A stretch of 24,221 nucleotides of DNA from positions 1 through 24,221 of the forward strand of contig JAZRIK010000062.1 in NCBI GenBank assembly GCA_045645245.1, read 5' to 3'. The position numbers and the translations under genes are program-made. The notes beneath the pieces were generated by a model, which was given only the letters and a program-made list of their open reading frames with translations, was not told the DNA's origin and did not search any database. The DNA is from Scatosoma sp045645245. GTDB taxonomy: Bacteria > Bacillota > Clostridia > Christensenellales > Borkfalkiaceae. This document shows positions 1-7,608 of this stretch, piece after piece; within the stretch, counting starts at the first letter, position 1, and every line of letters begins with the position of its first letter.

Positions 1-185
1 TTCATCGTATATAGAATACGGCGTTGAACGGGTTTTAAGCCGTCTTCTACTCTAGGCAAAGCACGATCCAAAATAACGTATTCGGCATACGGCAACATAG
101 AGGTATGCAATACTTTTTCAAGCGGCTCAACGTATAATTGACCGCTAGGCTCCATCATTTCGGGTTCTTGTTTAGATTTCGCCAT
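1..185 (-). CDS. parC: DNA topoisomerase IV subunit A, N-terminal fragment
   Basis: This is the first 61 or so codons of a type IIA topoisomerase A subunit; the rest lies beyond the left edge. The visible protein contains YAEYVILDRALPRVEDGLKP followed by VQRRILYTM, the conserved start of the GyrA/ParC breakage-reunion domain. The form 'LDRALPRVEDGLKPVQRR' is closer to Firmicute ParC than to GyrA, which usually has 'VSRALPDVRDGLKPVHRR'. Two in-frame ATGs exist, at 191 and 185. AGGAGG at 195-200 is 3 nt from the first and 9 nt from the second, so I prefer 185. The start overlaps the last codons of the upstream parE-like gene (stop at 172), so the pair is probably translationally coupled. Its presence is the main reason for naming the neighbour parE rather than gyrB. 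Confidence 0.88.
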   Translation of the reverse strand, partial: MAKSKQEPEMMEPSGQLYVEPLEKVLHTSMLPYAEYVILDRALPRVEDGLKPVQRRILYTM

Positions 186-2382
186 TGCCATCTACCTCCT
201 TGTCCGTTTTTTCCATCTTTTCCATAAACGAATCGCGCTTATTAAAGTTTGCGTAGCGAGCCAAAAATTCTTTTCTGCCTTCTACCTTGTCCCCCATCAG
301 CGTCGTAATCATTTTTTCCGCTTTCGCCGCGTCTTCTACCGTCACTTGAATTAAATTACGCGTGGCAGGGTTCATCGTCGTTTCCCAAAGCTGGTCGGCA
401 TTCATTTCACCCAAACCTTTGTAGCGCTGCACTTCATAGCCCTTGCCAAAATGCGCCGCTTTTTCGTCTAATTCCTTATCGTCGTAGGCGTATTCGATTT
501 TGCTGCCCTTTTGAATTTTATACAGGGGCGGCATACCGATATACACGTAGCCGGCATTGACCAAAGGACGCATATATCTAAAGAAGAAAGTAAGCAAAAT
601 ACAACGAATGTGCATACCGTCTTGGTCGGCATCCGATAAAATAATGATTTTATTATAGTTGGATTTTTCCAGTTTGAAATCGGGGTCGATGCCTGCGCCG
701 ATTGCGCTGATCATCGTTCGAATTTCTTCATTTTCAAGGATTTGGCTTAATTTTTTCTTCTCTACGTTGAGCGGCTTACCGCGCAAGGGTAAAATGGCTT
801 GCGTTTGGCGCACGCGCGCTTGCTTTGCCGTACCGCCTGCCGAATCGCCCTCTACGATAAACATTTCGTTGAGTTCAGGTTTTCTACCCGAGCAGCCCGC
901 CAGCTTACCGATGAGCGTCAACCCGTCGATTTTTTTGGTTTTTCTTGCGTTGTCCAACGCTTCCTTGGACGCAATACGCGATTTTGCCGCGCCTTGCGCT
1001 TTTTTGATGATTTCGTCCATCGTCTTTTTATAGCCGCGAACGTTCTTAAACTCTGCAAACGCATCGACAACCGCACTTTCTACCGCAGGCCGCGCCGCCG
1101 TATTACCAAGCTTGGTTTTCGTTTGACCTTCAAATTCTACCACGCTGATTTTGACCGAAAGTACGACGTTGAGACCTTCGCTGTAATCGTCCCCTTGCAA
1201 ATTCGAGTCTTTATCCTTCAAAATACCGCTGCTGCGCGCGTATTCGTTGAAAACTCTCGTCAAGCCCGATTTTAAGCCGACTTCGTGATAACCGCCGTCC
1301 ACAGTTTTGATATTGTTTACGAAAGAAATCATCTTTTGACCGTAGCCGTCGGTGTGTTGCAAAGCAAATTCGATTAAAATATCGTTTTTAACCGTTTTAT
1401 AATAGATGGGTTGCGCGTACAAACGTCTTTCGTCGCGCGTTAAATCTTTCACGTAGTCGGAAATACCGCCGTCGTACTTAAATACCACGCGATACGGCTC
1501 GCTTTCCAGGGCAAGCTCGTCCACGGTATCAAACAGCGATTGCTGGGGCGCGTTTTGGCTGGCAAGCGATAACAAATCGAACGGCTCGTCCGTTTGCGGC
1601 GTTTGTTCTGTTTCCGCCGTTTCTTCCGTATTTTGTTCTTCGCTTTCCCCGTCCATAAACGACATTCTGCGTTTTGCTTCCGCCATAGAAATACGCTCGT
1701 CAATCAACGTAATTTCTACGCCCTTATTCAAAAACGCCATTTGTTTTAAGCGTTCTTCTACCGTATCCAAATCGAAATTTACTTCTTGGAATACGCGTGC
1801 GTCCGGCTTAAAACGAATATACGTACCCTGACGGTTGGTTCTTACGCCCGTATCTTCGAGCGGGCCGTCGGGGTCGCCCGAAATAATTTTATTTTTGTTT
1901 TTTCCCGTACCGTAGTGCGAGTGGAAACTCATCTTATAAATGCGCTTATTTCTATACACTTCAACGGTCAACCACTCAGACAAAGCGTTGGTGACCGACG
2001 CGCCTACGCCGTGCAAGCCGCCGGAAAATTCGTAGTTGCCTTGACCGAATTTACCGCCCGCGTGCAGCTTCGTAAACACGAGCTGAACACCCGAAATTTT
2101 TTCTTTCGGGTGAATGTCGGTAGGGATACCGCGACCGTTGTCTTCGACGGAAGCACTGCCGTCTGAATGCAACGTCACTTTGACTTTATCTGCGTGTCCG
2201 TTTGCCGCTTCGTCGATGGCGTTATCTACGATTTCCCAAAGAATATGGTGCAATCCCTTAACGCCCGTCGAACCGATATACATACCCGGGCGCAAACGCA
2301 CTGCGTCTAACCCTTCCAGTACCTGTAAGCCGCCGGAAGTATATTCGTTTTTACCTGTTTCCTTTTTTTGCTCTTTTGCCAT
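172..2382 (-). CDS. parE: DNA topoisomerase IV subunit B (GyrB/ParE family)
   Basis: ATPase subunit of a type IIA topoisomerase, which with ParC relaxes and decatenates DNA using ATP. The 736-aa protein has an N-terminal GHKL ATPase (WEIVDNAIDEA with Glu50, DNGRGIP at 81-87, GGLHGVGASV at 121-130), a transducer domain with the QTKTKLGN lysine loop at 420-427, and a TOPRIM domain (EGDSAGG from Glu511, DADQD at 584-588). RYKGLGEMNADQLWETTMNP at 653-672 is the conserved C-terminal signature. About 55-60 extra residues, acidic and rich in Glu/Thr/Gln, lie at roughly 235-297, making it longer than typical Gram-positive ParE (about 650 aa). The start has GAGG 5 nt upstream. Some motifs (QTKTKLGN) are GyrB-like, so a gyrB name is possible, but the adjacent ParC-like gene and DADQDGMHI favour parE. 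Confidence 0.85.
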   Translation of the reverse strand: MAKEQKKETGKNEYTSGGLQVLEGLDAVRLRPGMYIGSTGVKGLHHILWEIVDNAIDEAANGHADKVKVTLHSDGSASVEDNGRGIPTDIHPKEKISGVQLVFTKLHAGGKFGQGNYEFSGGLHGVGASVTNALSEWLTVEVYRNKRIYKMSFHSHYGTGKNKNKIISGDPDGPLEDTGVRTNRQGTYIRFKPDARVFQEVNFDLDTVEERLKQMAFLNKGVEITLIDERISMAEAKRRMSFMDGESEEQNTEETAETEQTPQTDEPFDLLSLASQNAPQQSLFDTVDELALESEPYRVVFKYDGGISDYVKDLTRDERRLYAQPIYYKTVKNDILIEFALQHTDGYGQKMISFVNNIKTVDGGYHEVGLKSGLTRVFNEYARSSGILKDKDSNLQGDDYSEGLNVVLSVKISVVEFEGQTKTKLGNTAARPAVESAVVDAFAEFKNVRGYKKTMDEIIKKAQGAAKSRIASKEALDNARKTKKIDGLTLIGKLAGCSGRKPELNEMFIVEGDSAGGTAKQARVRQTQAILPLRGKPLNVEKKKLSQILENEEIRTMISAIGAGIDPDFKLEKSNYNKIIILSDADQDGMHIRCILLTFFFRYMRPLVNAGYVYIGMPPLYKIQKGSKIEYAYDDKELDEKAAHFGKGYEVQRYKGLGEMNADQLWETTMNPATRNLIQVTVEDAAKAEKMITTLMGDKVEGRKEFLARYANFNKRDSFMEKMEKTDKEVDGNGEI

Positions 2383-2455
2383 TTTATCCTCAATCGTGTC
2401 GATTTATTTTTTCAAATTTACCAAAAAAACGCACTAAAATATGCCATTCTATCCT

Positions 2456-2484
2456 ATTATAGCACCTTTTTACAAATTTTTCAA
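2456..2484 (-). promoter_or_regulatory. Sigma-A-type promoter for parE-parC
   Basis: Read on the minus strand: -35 TTGAAA at 2484-2479, a 17-bp spacer, and a consensus -10 TATAAT at 2461-2456 preceded by TGC (extended -10). Predicted transcription start is near 2449, giving a leader of about 67 nt before the parE ATG. Confidence 0.8.
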
Positions 2485-2493
2485 ACGTTTGAA
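2480..2493. repeat. 14-bp perfect palindrome over the parE -35 box
   Basis: TTCAAACGTTTGAA is a perfect inverted repeat. It covers five of the six bases of the parE -35 hexamer and lies in the gap between the HAD gene stop and the promoter. It has no T-tract on the downstream side of the HAD gene, so it does not look like a terminator. A DNA-binding site is possible; the binding protein is unknown. Confidence 0.55.
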
Positions 2494-2504
2494 TGAAAAT
2501 TTTT

Positions 2505-3203
2505 TTACGCCTTGTTAAGATTTTCGATAATTTTTAATACTTCTTCCAAGTTTTTTGCTTGATAGGTAGGTTGCACTTGTCCGTTTGCCGTTTTTTCGTG
2601 CGGATTATACCAAATGGACGTAATATTTGCATCGTTTGCGGCTTTGATATCCGCCGACAAGCTGTCCCCCACCCATACCGCGCGTTCTTTGTCAAAACCG
2701 TCGATATGCGCAATTACATAATCGGTATAGCCCTTTGCGGGCTTATTGATTCCGATAACGTCCGACACAAAAATATCGTCTGCGTACGCGTGTAAATTTG
2801 CGATTTCAAAGCGAGATTTTTGTATCCAAGCCGTACCGTTGGTCACGATATATACACGCCCGATTTTGCGCAAAGCGGTTAAAAAATCTCTTGCGCCGTC
2901 GATGTATATAGGGTTAGTCGCCAACGAATGCAAAAAACAATCGTTAAATTGTTTGCCGTCAACTTGGTCAAAGCCCAAACGCGGCAAAAACCAAGCAAAG
3001 CGATTATTCATTAAATCTTCGCGCGTTAATTCCTTTCTTTCCAACGCTTCCCAAAGGGACGCGTTAAATACACGAAACTTGTCTAAATACTCTTGTTTCC
3101 AAGCAATGCCTGTTTTTTCAAACGCTAATTTTAACGCGAGTGCCGACGCGCCGTGAAAATCGAGCAAAGTATCGTCCGCATCTACTAAAAAAATGTCTTT
3201 CAT
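2505..3203 (-). CDS. HAD-family phosphatase, YjjG/YfnB-type nucleotidase
   Basis: A 232-aa HAD-superfamily hydrolase. Motif I is DADDTLLDF with the nucleophile Asp8 and acid/base Asp10. Motif II is VTNGT (Thr121 region), motif III is Lys154 in NKPAKGYTDYVI, and motif IV is VGDSLSADIKAAN around 178-190, followed by SIWYNP. This pattern fits the YjjG/YfnB subfamily, whose E. coli member is a pyrimidine 5'-nucleotidase with a house-cleaning role against non-canonical nucleotides. Exact substrate cannot be read from sequence. Residues between motifs I and II form the usual helical cap. Its ATG lies 1 nt after the helD-like stop codon and its Shine-Dalgarno (AAAGGGG) lies inside the end of that gene, so the two are co-transcribed and probably coupled. 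Confidence 0.82.
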   Translation of the reverse strand: MKDIFLVDADDTLLDFHGASALALKLAFEKTGIAWKQEYLDKFRVFNASLWEALERKELTREDLMNNRFAWFLPRLGFDQVDGKQFNDCFLHSLATNPIYIDGARDFLTALRKIGRVYIVTNGTAWIQKSRFEIANLHAYADDIFVSDVIGINKPAKGYTDYVIAHIDGFDKERAVWVGDSLSADIKAANDANITSIWYNPHEKTANGQVQPTYQAKNLEEVLKIIENLNKA

Positions 3204-3204
3204 C

Positions 3205-5613
3205 TTATTCCCCTTTCGTGTTTTTTGCAGGTTGAATTACGGCGAGCTCTTTCATTGCGCGCGTGTAAGCGATATACCGTTCGCTATCGGAAAGCCCTTC
3301 ATCTACCACTACGACGGAAGAAAATTCTAACCCTTTACTTTCGTAAACGGTCAAAATATTCACCTTTGAACGGGATAATTTACCCTTTTGCGCAACGTCG
3401 TTATACGATTTTTTTGCAAAAACGGCTTTTTGTTCTTCCGAGCAAATCAACGCTTTTAAGCCCTTTTTATTCTTGAAGAAAGAATAAACCCCACTCGGCT
3501 GTATCGTTTGCACCGCAGGTCCGTCAAAGCCGATGGGTTGCATATCCAGCCCCAAGTTTTCCGCAACAAATTGTACAATTTGGTTGGTGTTGCGATAGTT
3601 TTGATTTAAGTTATAAACGGTGAAATCGTCAAAGCACGTATTCCACGAGCGAATTCCGCGCCAAGCCGTGACGTTTTGGGCAACGTCGCCAAACACATTG
3701 AACGCAGCTTTTTGGTTGATTTTACGCAGCAAATCGTATTCGCACGCGGAAATATCCTGTCCTTCATCCACAAATACGTACGAATAGGCGGGCGATAAGC
3801 GTTCGCTGATTTGCGCGCAAATTACGCACAGCGCGTACGCGTCCGATTTATAAAGCGATTTAGAAAGCATTCCGTAAGCGCGTTTTTGTTTTTTGATTGT
3901 TTCCCGATAAAAATACCGTACGATATCGATAAACGATTCGCTGCCGCCCAGCTCGATAAATTCTTTCTCGCCGCGAAGATAGGTGTAAAATTCCGCAAAA
4001 GCAGTATTATTTTCGCCGATAAAACGCACTTTATCCTTGATTTTGATAATTTCTTCTACAATTTCTTGGCGGCGCGCAATTCTATCGGCATAGGTATATA
4101 CTTCCACCCCGCCGATCGTTTGATGGAATCGGCGCAAATCGGCAATTTCTTGCTCGATGGACGCTTGCAGCTCGTTTAACGATACTATCGCGTCTGCAAT
4201 AATTTTTTCTTCGTTGCATACTAATAGACTCGCGCTTTTATAAAAGGACGTAAGCTGTCGATAGAAATATCCGTGCGAGCGTGCGCGTTCGCTTGTCAGC
4301 GTACCGCTTAAAAAGTCTTGTACGTCCAAAATTGCGTTCATCAGCTCGCGGAAGGGCTTGGTGTAATAAAGTCCCCCTTCTTTGCGTTCTTTGATTTCGC
4401 CAAGTACCGCTCTACGCACGCGCATAGACGCGTTTTTAATGCTTTCGTAGGCAAGCAGTTGACGTTTGCAATTTTCTAAAATCGTATCGATAAACTCGCG
4501 GCATTCTTCCCCGACGAACAAGCCGTATAAATCGTCGTACGTCTTATCCGTTTTGCGGCGAACGTCTTGCACGAATTTGGGCGAATAAACGTATTGCAAA
4601 TACCGTTCGTCTTCCTTTTGCGTTCGGTCTATCCTACCGCTGATATCAATTTTTTCGTTTTTAAGCACTTGCAGGAAATAATCGTAAATGGTCGTTGTTT
4701 GCACGCGCTGCAAATCCAAAATTTGCGTGAGTTCGTCAATGAATGCGTTAAACGAGCTGCTCGGCGTAATCATAAGCACGTCGCGCGGCTTCATTTGGTC
4801 GTTGTTGTACATCAAATAACTCAACCGATGCAGCATAACCATCGTTTTGCCACTGCCCGCACAGCCCTGCAAAACAAAATTCATTTTTTCGGGCGCGGTG
4901 ATAATTTCGTACTGCTTTTCCTGAATGGTTTGAATGATGTCGCGCACGGAAGATTCTTCCTTGCGGTTTTTGATAATTTCGCGCAAAAACGGGTCTAATA
5001 CGTTTTCTTCGTCGCGGTCGGCAATTTCTTCCGCCGTTAAATAATCGCGCAAGGATAAATATTCGTTCTTAAAATCGACCACTTTCCCGCTTTTGGTGAT
5101 AATCGCACGGCGTAAAATCGTCTTATACTCGTATTCGTTTATCGTAAACGACGAGCAACTCTTTTGATAGTATCTACGCGCAAGCGGGGCGCGCCAATCT
5201 ACAATTTCCAAGCGCACGTCCCCTTTTTTGCCGATATAATAGCTGTTATATCCGTCGATATTATCCACCAAGTCCATACGCGCAAAGTACGGTTCTTCAA
5301 AAAACGGACGGAATGCGTCCATCTTTTCTTTTTCCCTGTCGATTTCCGCAAGCAATAAGCAAATTTTACGGTAATTTTCCGCGCTGTTTTCTTCTTTTTC
5401 CAAACGCGCAATATCTTCTTTTGCTTTTTGAATTGCGTTTTTATGCGTGCGAATACGCGCGATACGCAACATTTTAAGTACCGCTAAAATATGCTCGTTT
5501 TCGTAAAGCTTTTGCTTGTCATCGTCCAGCAAGGATAAGAACCAGTCGTGGTCCGCATTCTTACTTGGATTGAGAACAGTTATTAAATTTTCGTATGGAT
5601 TTTTTTCGGTCAT
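3205..5613 (-). CDS. HelD-like superfamily 1 helicase (UvrD/Rep-type ATPase)
   Basis: An 802-aa SF1 ATPase. It carries Walker A GCAGSGKT at 250-257, Walker B VDEGQD at 615-620, an AWRG segment near 650, NQNYRNTNQIV around 670-680, VYESKGLEF at 756-764 and IAYTRA at 781-786. Before Walker A, an N-terminal region with a charged helical stretch (about 50-100) leads into YYIGKKGDVRLEIVDWRAPL (125-144), a segment typical of HelD proteins. Known HelD of B. subtilis binds RNA polymerase and dissociates stalled complexes; that role is inferred here by family. The long insertion of about 350 residues between Walker A and Walker B also matches HelD architecture. An AGGAGC site sits 7 nt from the ATG. 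It leads a two-gene unit with the HAD phosphatase. Confidence 0.83.
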   Translation of the reverse strand: MTEKNPYENLITVLNPSKNADHDWFLSLLDDDKQKLYENEHILAVLKMLRIARIRTHKNAIQKAKEDIARLEKEENSAENYRKICLLLAEIDREKEKMDAFRPFFEEPYFARMDLVDNIDGYNSYYIGKKGDVRLEIVDWRAPLARRYYQKSCSSFTINEYEYKTILRRAIITKSGKVVDFKNEYLSLRDYLTAEEIADRDEENVLDPFLREIIKNRKEESSVRDIIQTIQEKQYEIITAPEKMNFVLQGCAGSGKTMVMLHRLSYLMYNNDQMKPRDVLMITPSSSFNAFIDELTQILDLQRVQTTTIYDYFLQVLKNEKIDISGRIDRTQKEDERYLQYVYSPKFVQDVRRKTDKTYDDLYGLFVGEECREFIDTILENCKRQLLAYESIKNASMRVRRAVLGEIKERKEGGLYYTKPFRELMNAILDVQDFLSGTLTSERARSHGYFYRQLTSFYKSASLLVCNEEKIIADAIVSLNELQASIEQEIADLRRFHQTIGGVEVYTYADRIARRQEIVEEIIKIKDKVRFIGENNTAFAEFYTYLRGEKEFIELGGSESFIDIVRYFYRETIKKQKRAYGMLSKSLYKSDAYALCVICAQISERLSPAYSYVFVDEGQDISACEYDLLRKINQKAAFNVFGDVAQNVTAWRGIRSWNTCFDDFTVYNLNQNYRNTNQIVQFVAENLGLDMQPIGFDGPAVQTIQPSGVYSFFKNKKGLKALICSEEQKAVFAKKSYNDVAQKGKLSRSKVNILTVYESKGLEFSSVVVVDEGLSDSERYIAYTRAMKELAVIQPAKNTKGE

Positions 5614-5641
5614 ACCACACGCTCCTAACGTACTATACTCT

Positions 5642-5650
5642 ATAATAGCA
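5642..5650 (-). promoter_or_regulatory. Extended -10 promoter for the helD-like gene
   Basis: Minus strand reads TGCTATTAT: a -10 of TATTAT (5647-5642) preceded by TG at 5650-5649. No good -35 hexamer is visible 16-18 bp upstream, which is tolerated by extended -10 promoters. Predicted leader is about 22 nt and includes the AGGAGC ribosome site (5626-5621). Confidence 0.55.
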
Positions 5651-5701
5651 TACTTTTTACAAAAATGGAATGGTTTGGAAGAAATTTTTTTTCACATTTT
5701 A

Positions 5702-5734
5702 TAAAAAAACCAAACGCAGTTGGCTACGCTTGGT
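5702..5734 (-). terminator. Rho-independent terminator of argS
   Basis: On the minus strand an 8-bp stem (5734-5727 with 5716-5709, including one G-U pair) with a 10-nt loop is followed by a run of T residues (5709-5703). It begins 12 nt past the argS stop. Confidence 0.75.
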
Positions 5735-5746
5735 CTCTTTTGTAAA

Positions 5747-7432
5747 TTACATTTTATCGGGAATGCCTATACCCAAAAGCGCAAACGCGTTTTTGAGTGT
5801 TTGTAAGGTGGCTTGGGTAAGCGTTAAACGGAAGTTTTTCGTCGTTTCGTCTTCCGCGCCCAAAATTTTGCAATCAAAATAGAATTTATTAAACTTTTGC
5901 GACACGTCCACCGCGAAACGGGCAATTAAGGACGGCTCGTATTTTTCCGCCGCCGCCTGCACCGTTTCCGCAAACGTCGAAAGCGCTTTCACAAGCTCGA
6001 TCTCTTCCGCGGTTAACGTAGGCAATTCGTACGAAGCAGGCACGCCGCCCTTTTGCAAAACGGATTTTGCGCGCGCACAGGTGTATTGCACGTAAACGCT
6101 CGTTTCCCCTTCAAAGTTGAGTACTTTATCATACGAAAATACGATGTCTTTGATTTTGTTGTTATACAGCGCACCGAAAATCACCGCGCCTACGCCCACT
6201 TTTTTCGCGACGTCTTCTTTGTTTTCCAAGTTCGGATTTTTCTCGTCGATAATGGCATAAGCTTTTTCGATACACTTATGGATAACGTCTTCTAAAAATA
6301 CGACGTTCCCCTTTCTCGTGGACATCGTGCCTTCTTCCAAGGATACCATTCCGTACGCTACGTGAACGAGATCTTTCGCCCAGTCTTTGCCCATCAGTTC
6401 AAGGACTTTGAAAAATTGCTTAAAGTGCAGGTTTTGTTGATACGCTACCACGTATAAGCATTTATAAAAATCGTACTCGGTTTTTCTATACGCAGCCGCC
6501 GCCATATCGCGCGTTGCGTACAGCGAGCTTCCGTCCGATTTCAAAATCATACAAGGCGACATACCGTATGCTTCCAAATCGACTACCTGCGCGCCGCGGC
6601 TTTCCTGCAATAACCCTTTTTGTTTGAGTTCTTCCACAATAGGCGCCATTTTATCCGAGAAAAAGCTTTCGCCTGCGTACGAATCGAAATGAATATCCAG
6701 CATATCGTAGATTTTTTGCACGTCTTTGAGCGTTAATTCCTTAAACCACGTGAAAAGCTCCAAGCATTCCGCGTCGCCCTGCTCGATACGCTTGAAATAC
6801 GCGCGCGCTTCGTCGTCGTATTCGGGGTGAATTTCCGCTTCTTGATGGAAACGAACGTATAACTCGTTCAAAGCGCGAATACCGCCCTTTTCCACCGTTT
6901 CCTTATCCCCCCAACGCTTGAACGCGGAAATCAGCTTGCCAAATTGCGTGCCGTAATCGCCCAAGTGGTTGATGCCGATGGCTTTATAGCCCAAAAAGTT
7001 ATAGATACGGTACAGCGCGCCGCCCAAAACGGTGGTCGATAAATGCCCGATGTGGAAGGGCTTTGCGATATTGATAGACGAATAGTCGATACAAACCGCT
7101 CTATTTTGTCCTTCGTCGCTCGCGCCGTAGCTGTCCCCTTGTGCAAGAATTTTATCCAGCGTTTCTTTCACAAACCCGTTTTTGTCGATTTTGAAATTCA
7201 AATAACCGTTGATTGCGGAAATTTCGCAAACAATTTCGTCCGTTTGCAAGCTGTTTTTTAATTCTTCCGCGATCATAACGGGGCTTTTTCTTAAAAGCTT
7301 TGCGAACTTAAAGCAAGGAAGCGCGTAATCGCCCATTTCCGTATTCGGCGGCAAAGCAAGCATATCGTAAATTTCTTGCTCGCTAACGCCTTCTACTTTA
7401 ATTTTTTCCGCTATGTGTTTCTTATAATCCAT
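5747..7432 (-). CDS. argS: Arginyl-tRNA synthetase
   Basis: Class I aminoacyl-tRNA synthetase that charges tRNA-Arg with arginine in the cytoplasm. The 561-aa protein has an N-terminal Add-1-like region (about 1-90), the catalytic signature AKPFHIGHL with HIGH at 127-130, and YNFLGYKAIGINHLGDYGTQFG (143-164), which is diagnostic for ArgRS. The KMSKS-equivalent loop is MSTRKGN at 370-376. The C-terminal anticodon-binding helical domain (about 445-561) ends in LGIGIPDKM, the usual ArgRS tail. Length is normal. The ATG is preceded by AGGTGA at a good distance. It is a single-gene unit, with its own promoter upstream and a terminator after it, divergent from ychF. Confidence 0.96.
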   Translation of the reverse strand: MDYKKHIAEKIKVEGVSEQEIYDMLALPPNTEMGDYALPCFKFAKLLRKSPVMIAEELKNSLQTDEIVCEISAINGYLNFKIDKNGFVKETLDKILAQGDSYGASDEGQNRAVCIDYSSINIAKPFHIGHLSTTVLGGALYRIYNFLGYKAIGINHLGDYGTQFGKLISAFKRWGDKETVEKGGIRALNELYVRFHQEAEIHPEYDDEARAYFKRIEQGDAECLELFTWFKELTLKDVQKIYDMLDIHFDSYAGESFFSDKMAPIVEELKQKGLLQESRGAQVVDLEAYGMSPCMILKSDGSSLYATRDMAAAAYRKTEYDFYKCLYVVAYQQNLHFKQFFKVLELMGKDWAKDLVHVAYGMVSLEEGTMSTRKGNVVFLEDVIHKCIEKAYAIIDEKNPNLENKEDVAKKVGVGAVIFGALYNNKIKDIVFSYDKVLNFEGETSVYVQYTCARAKSVLQKGGVPASYELPTLTAEEIELVKALSTFAETVQAAAEKYEPSLIARFAVDVSQKFNKFYFDCKILGAEDETTKNFRLTLTQATLQTLKNAFALLGIGIPDKM

Positions 7433-7465
7433 ACTTTCACCTGTCTTTTTGTGCTTATCTACAAT

Positions 7466-7494
7466 AATATACCATATTTTTTCAATTTGAGCAA
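7466..7494 (-). promoter_or_regulatory. Candidate promoter for argS
   Basis: Minus strand: weak -35 TTGCTC (7494-7489), 17-bp spacer, -10 TATATT (7471-7466). Predicted leader about 27 nt. The -35 lies inside the first unit of the 21-bp tandem repeat. Confidence 0.5.
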
Positions 7495-7517
7495 CTATTT
7501 TTTCAATTTAGCCAACT
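7476..7517. repeat. Two tandem 21-bp direct repeats
   Basis: Positions 7476-7496 and 7497-7517 are head-to-tail copies that agree at 18 of 21 bases. Each begins with A, six T and CAATTT and ends with CAACT; the differences are at unit positions 14-16. The spacing of 21 bp is two helical turns. A weaker third echo (TAATTTGCCAA) follows at 7519-7529 and includes the ychF -35 box. The repeats lie between the divergent argS and ychF promoters. Confidence 0.8.
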
Positions 7518-7522
7518 TTAAT

Positions 7523-7551
7523 TTGCCAAAAAAATTTTTTTGTATTATAAT
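7523..7551 (+). promoter_or_regulatory. Sigma-A-type promoter for ychF
   Basis: -35 TTGCCA (7523-7528), 17-bp spacer, consensus -10 TATAAT (7546-7551). Most of the spacer is seven A followed by seven T (7528-7541), a strongly bendable tract. Predicted start near 7558, leader about 51 nt. Confidence 0.8.
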
Positions 7552-7569
7552 AGACGGGATAAACGCATC

Positions 7570-7597
7570 GAAAGGTCTTATTCGCCTTTCAAAAAGG
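7570..7597 (+). promoter_or_regulatory. Leader hairpin(s) next to the ychF ribosome site
   Basis: GAAAGG (7570-7575) can pair with CCTTTC (7585-7590). The same CCTTT (7585-7589) could instead pair with AAAGG (7593-7597), which contains the Shine-Dalgarno. The two pairings exclude each other. Both stems are short, so regulation is only a possibility. Confidence 0.3.
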
Positions 7598-7608
7598 AAG
7601 TATTTGAT

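Noticed and set aside
7540..7608. YchF start at 7540
   Set aside because: It would lie inside the promoter spacer; ATG at 7609 has a clear ribosome site and gives the conserved MKLGVVGLPNVGKS beginning.
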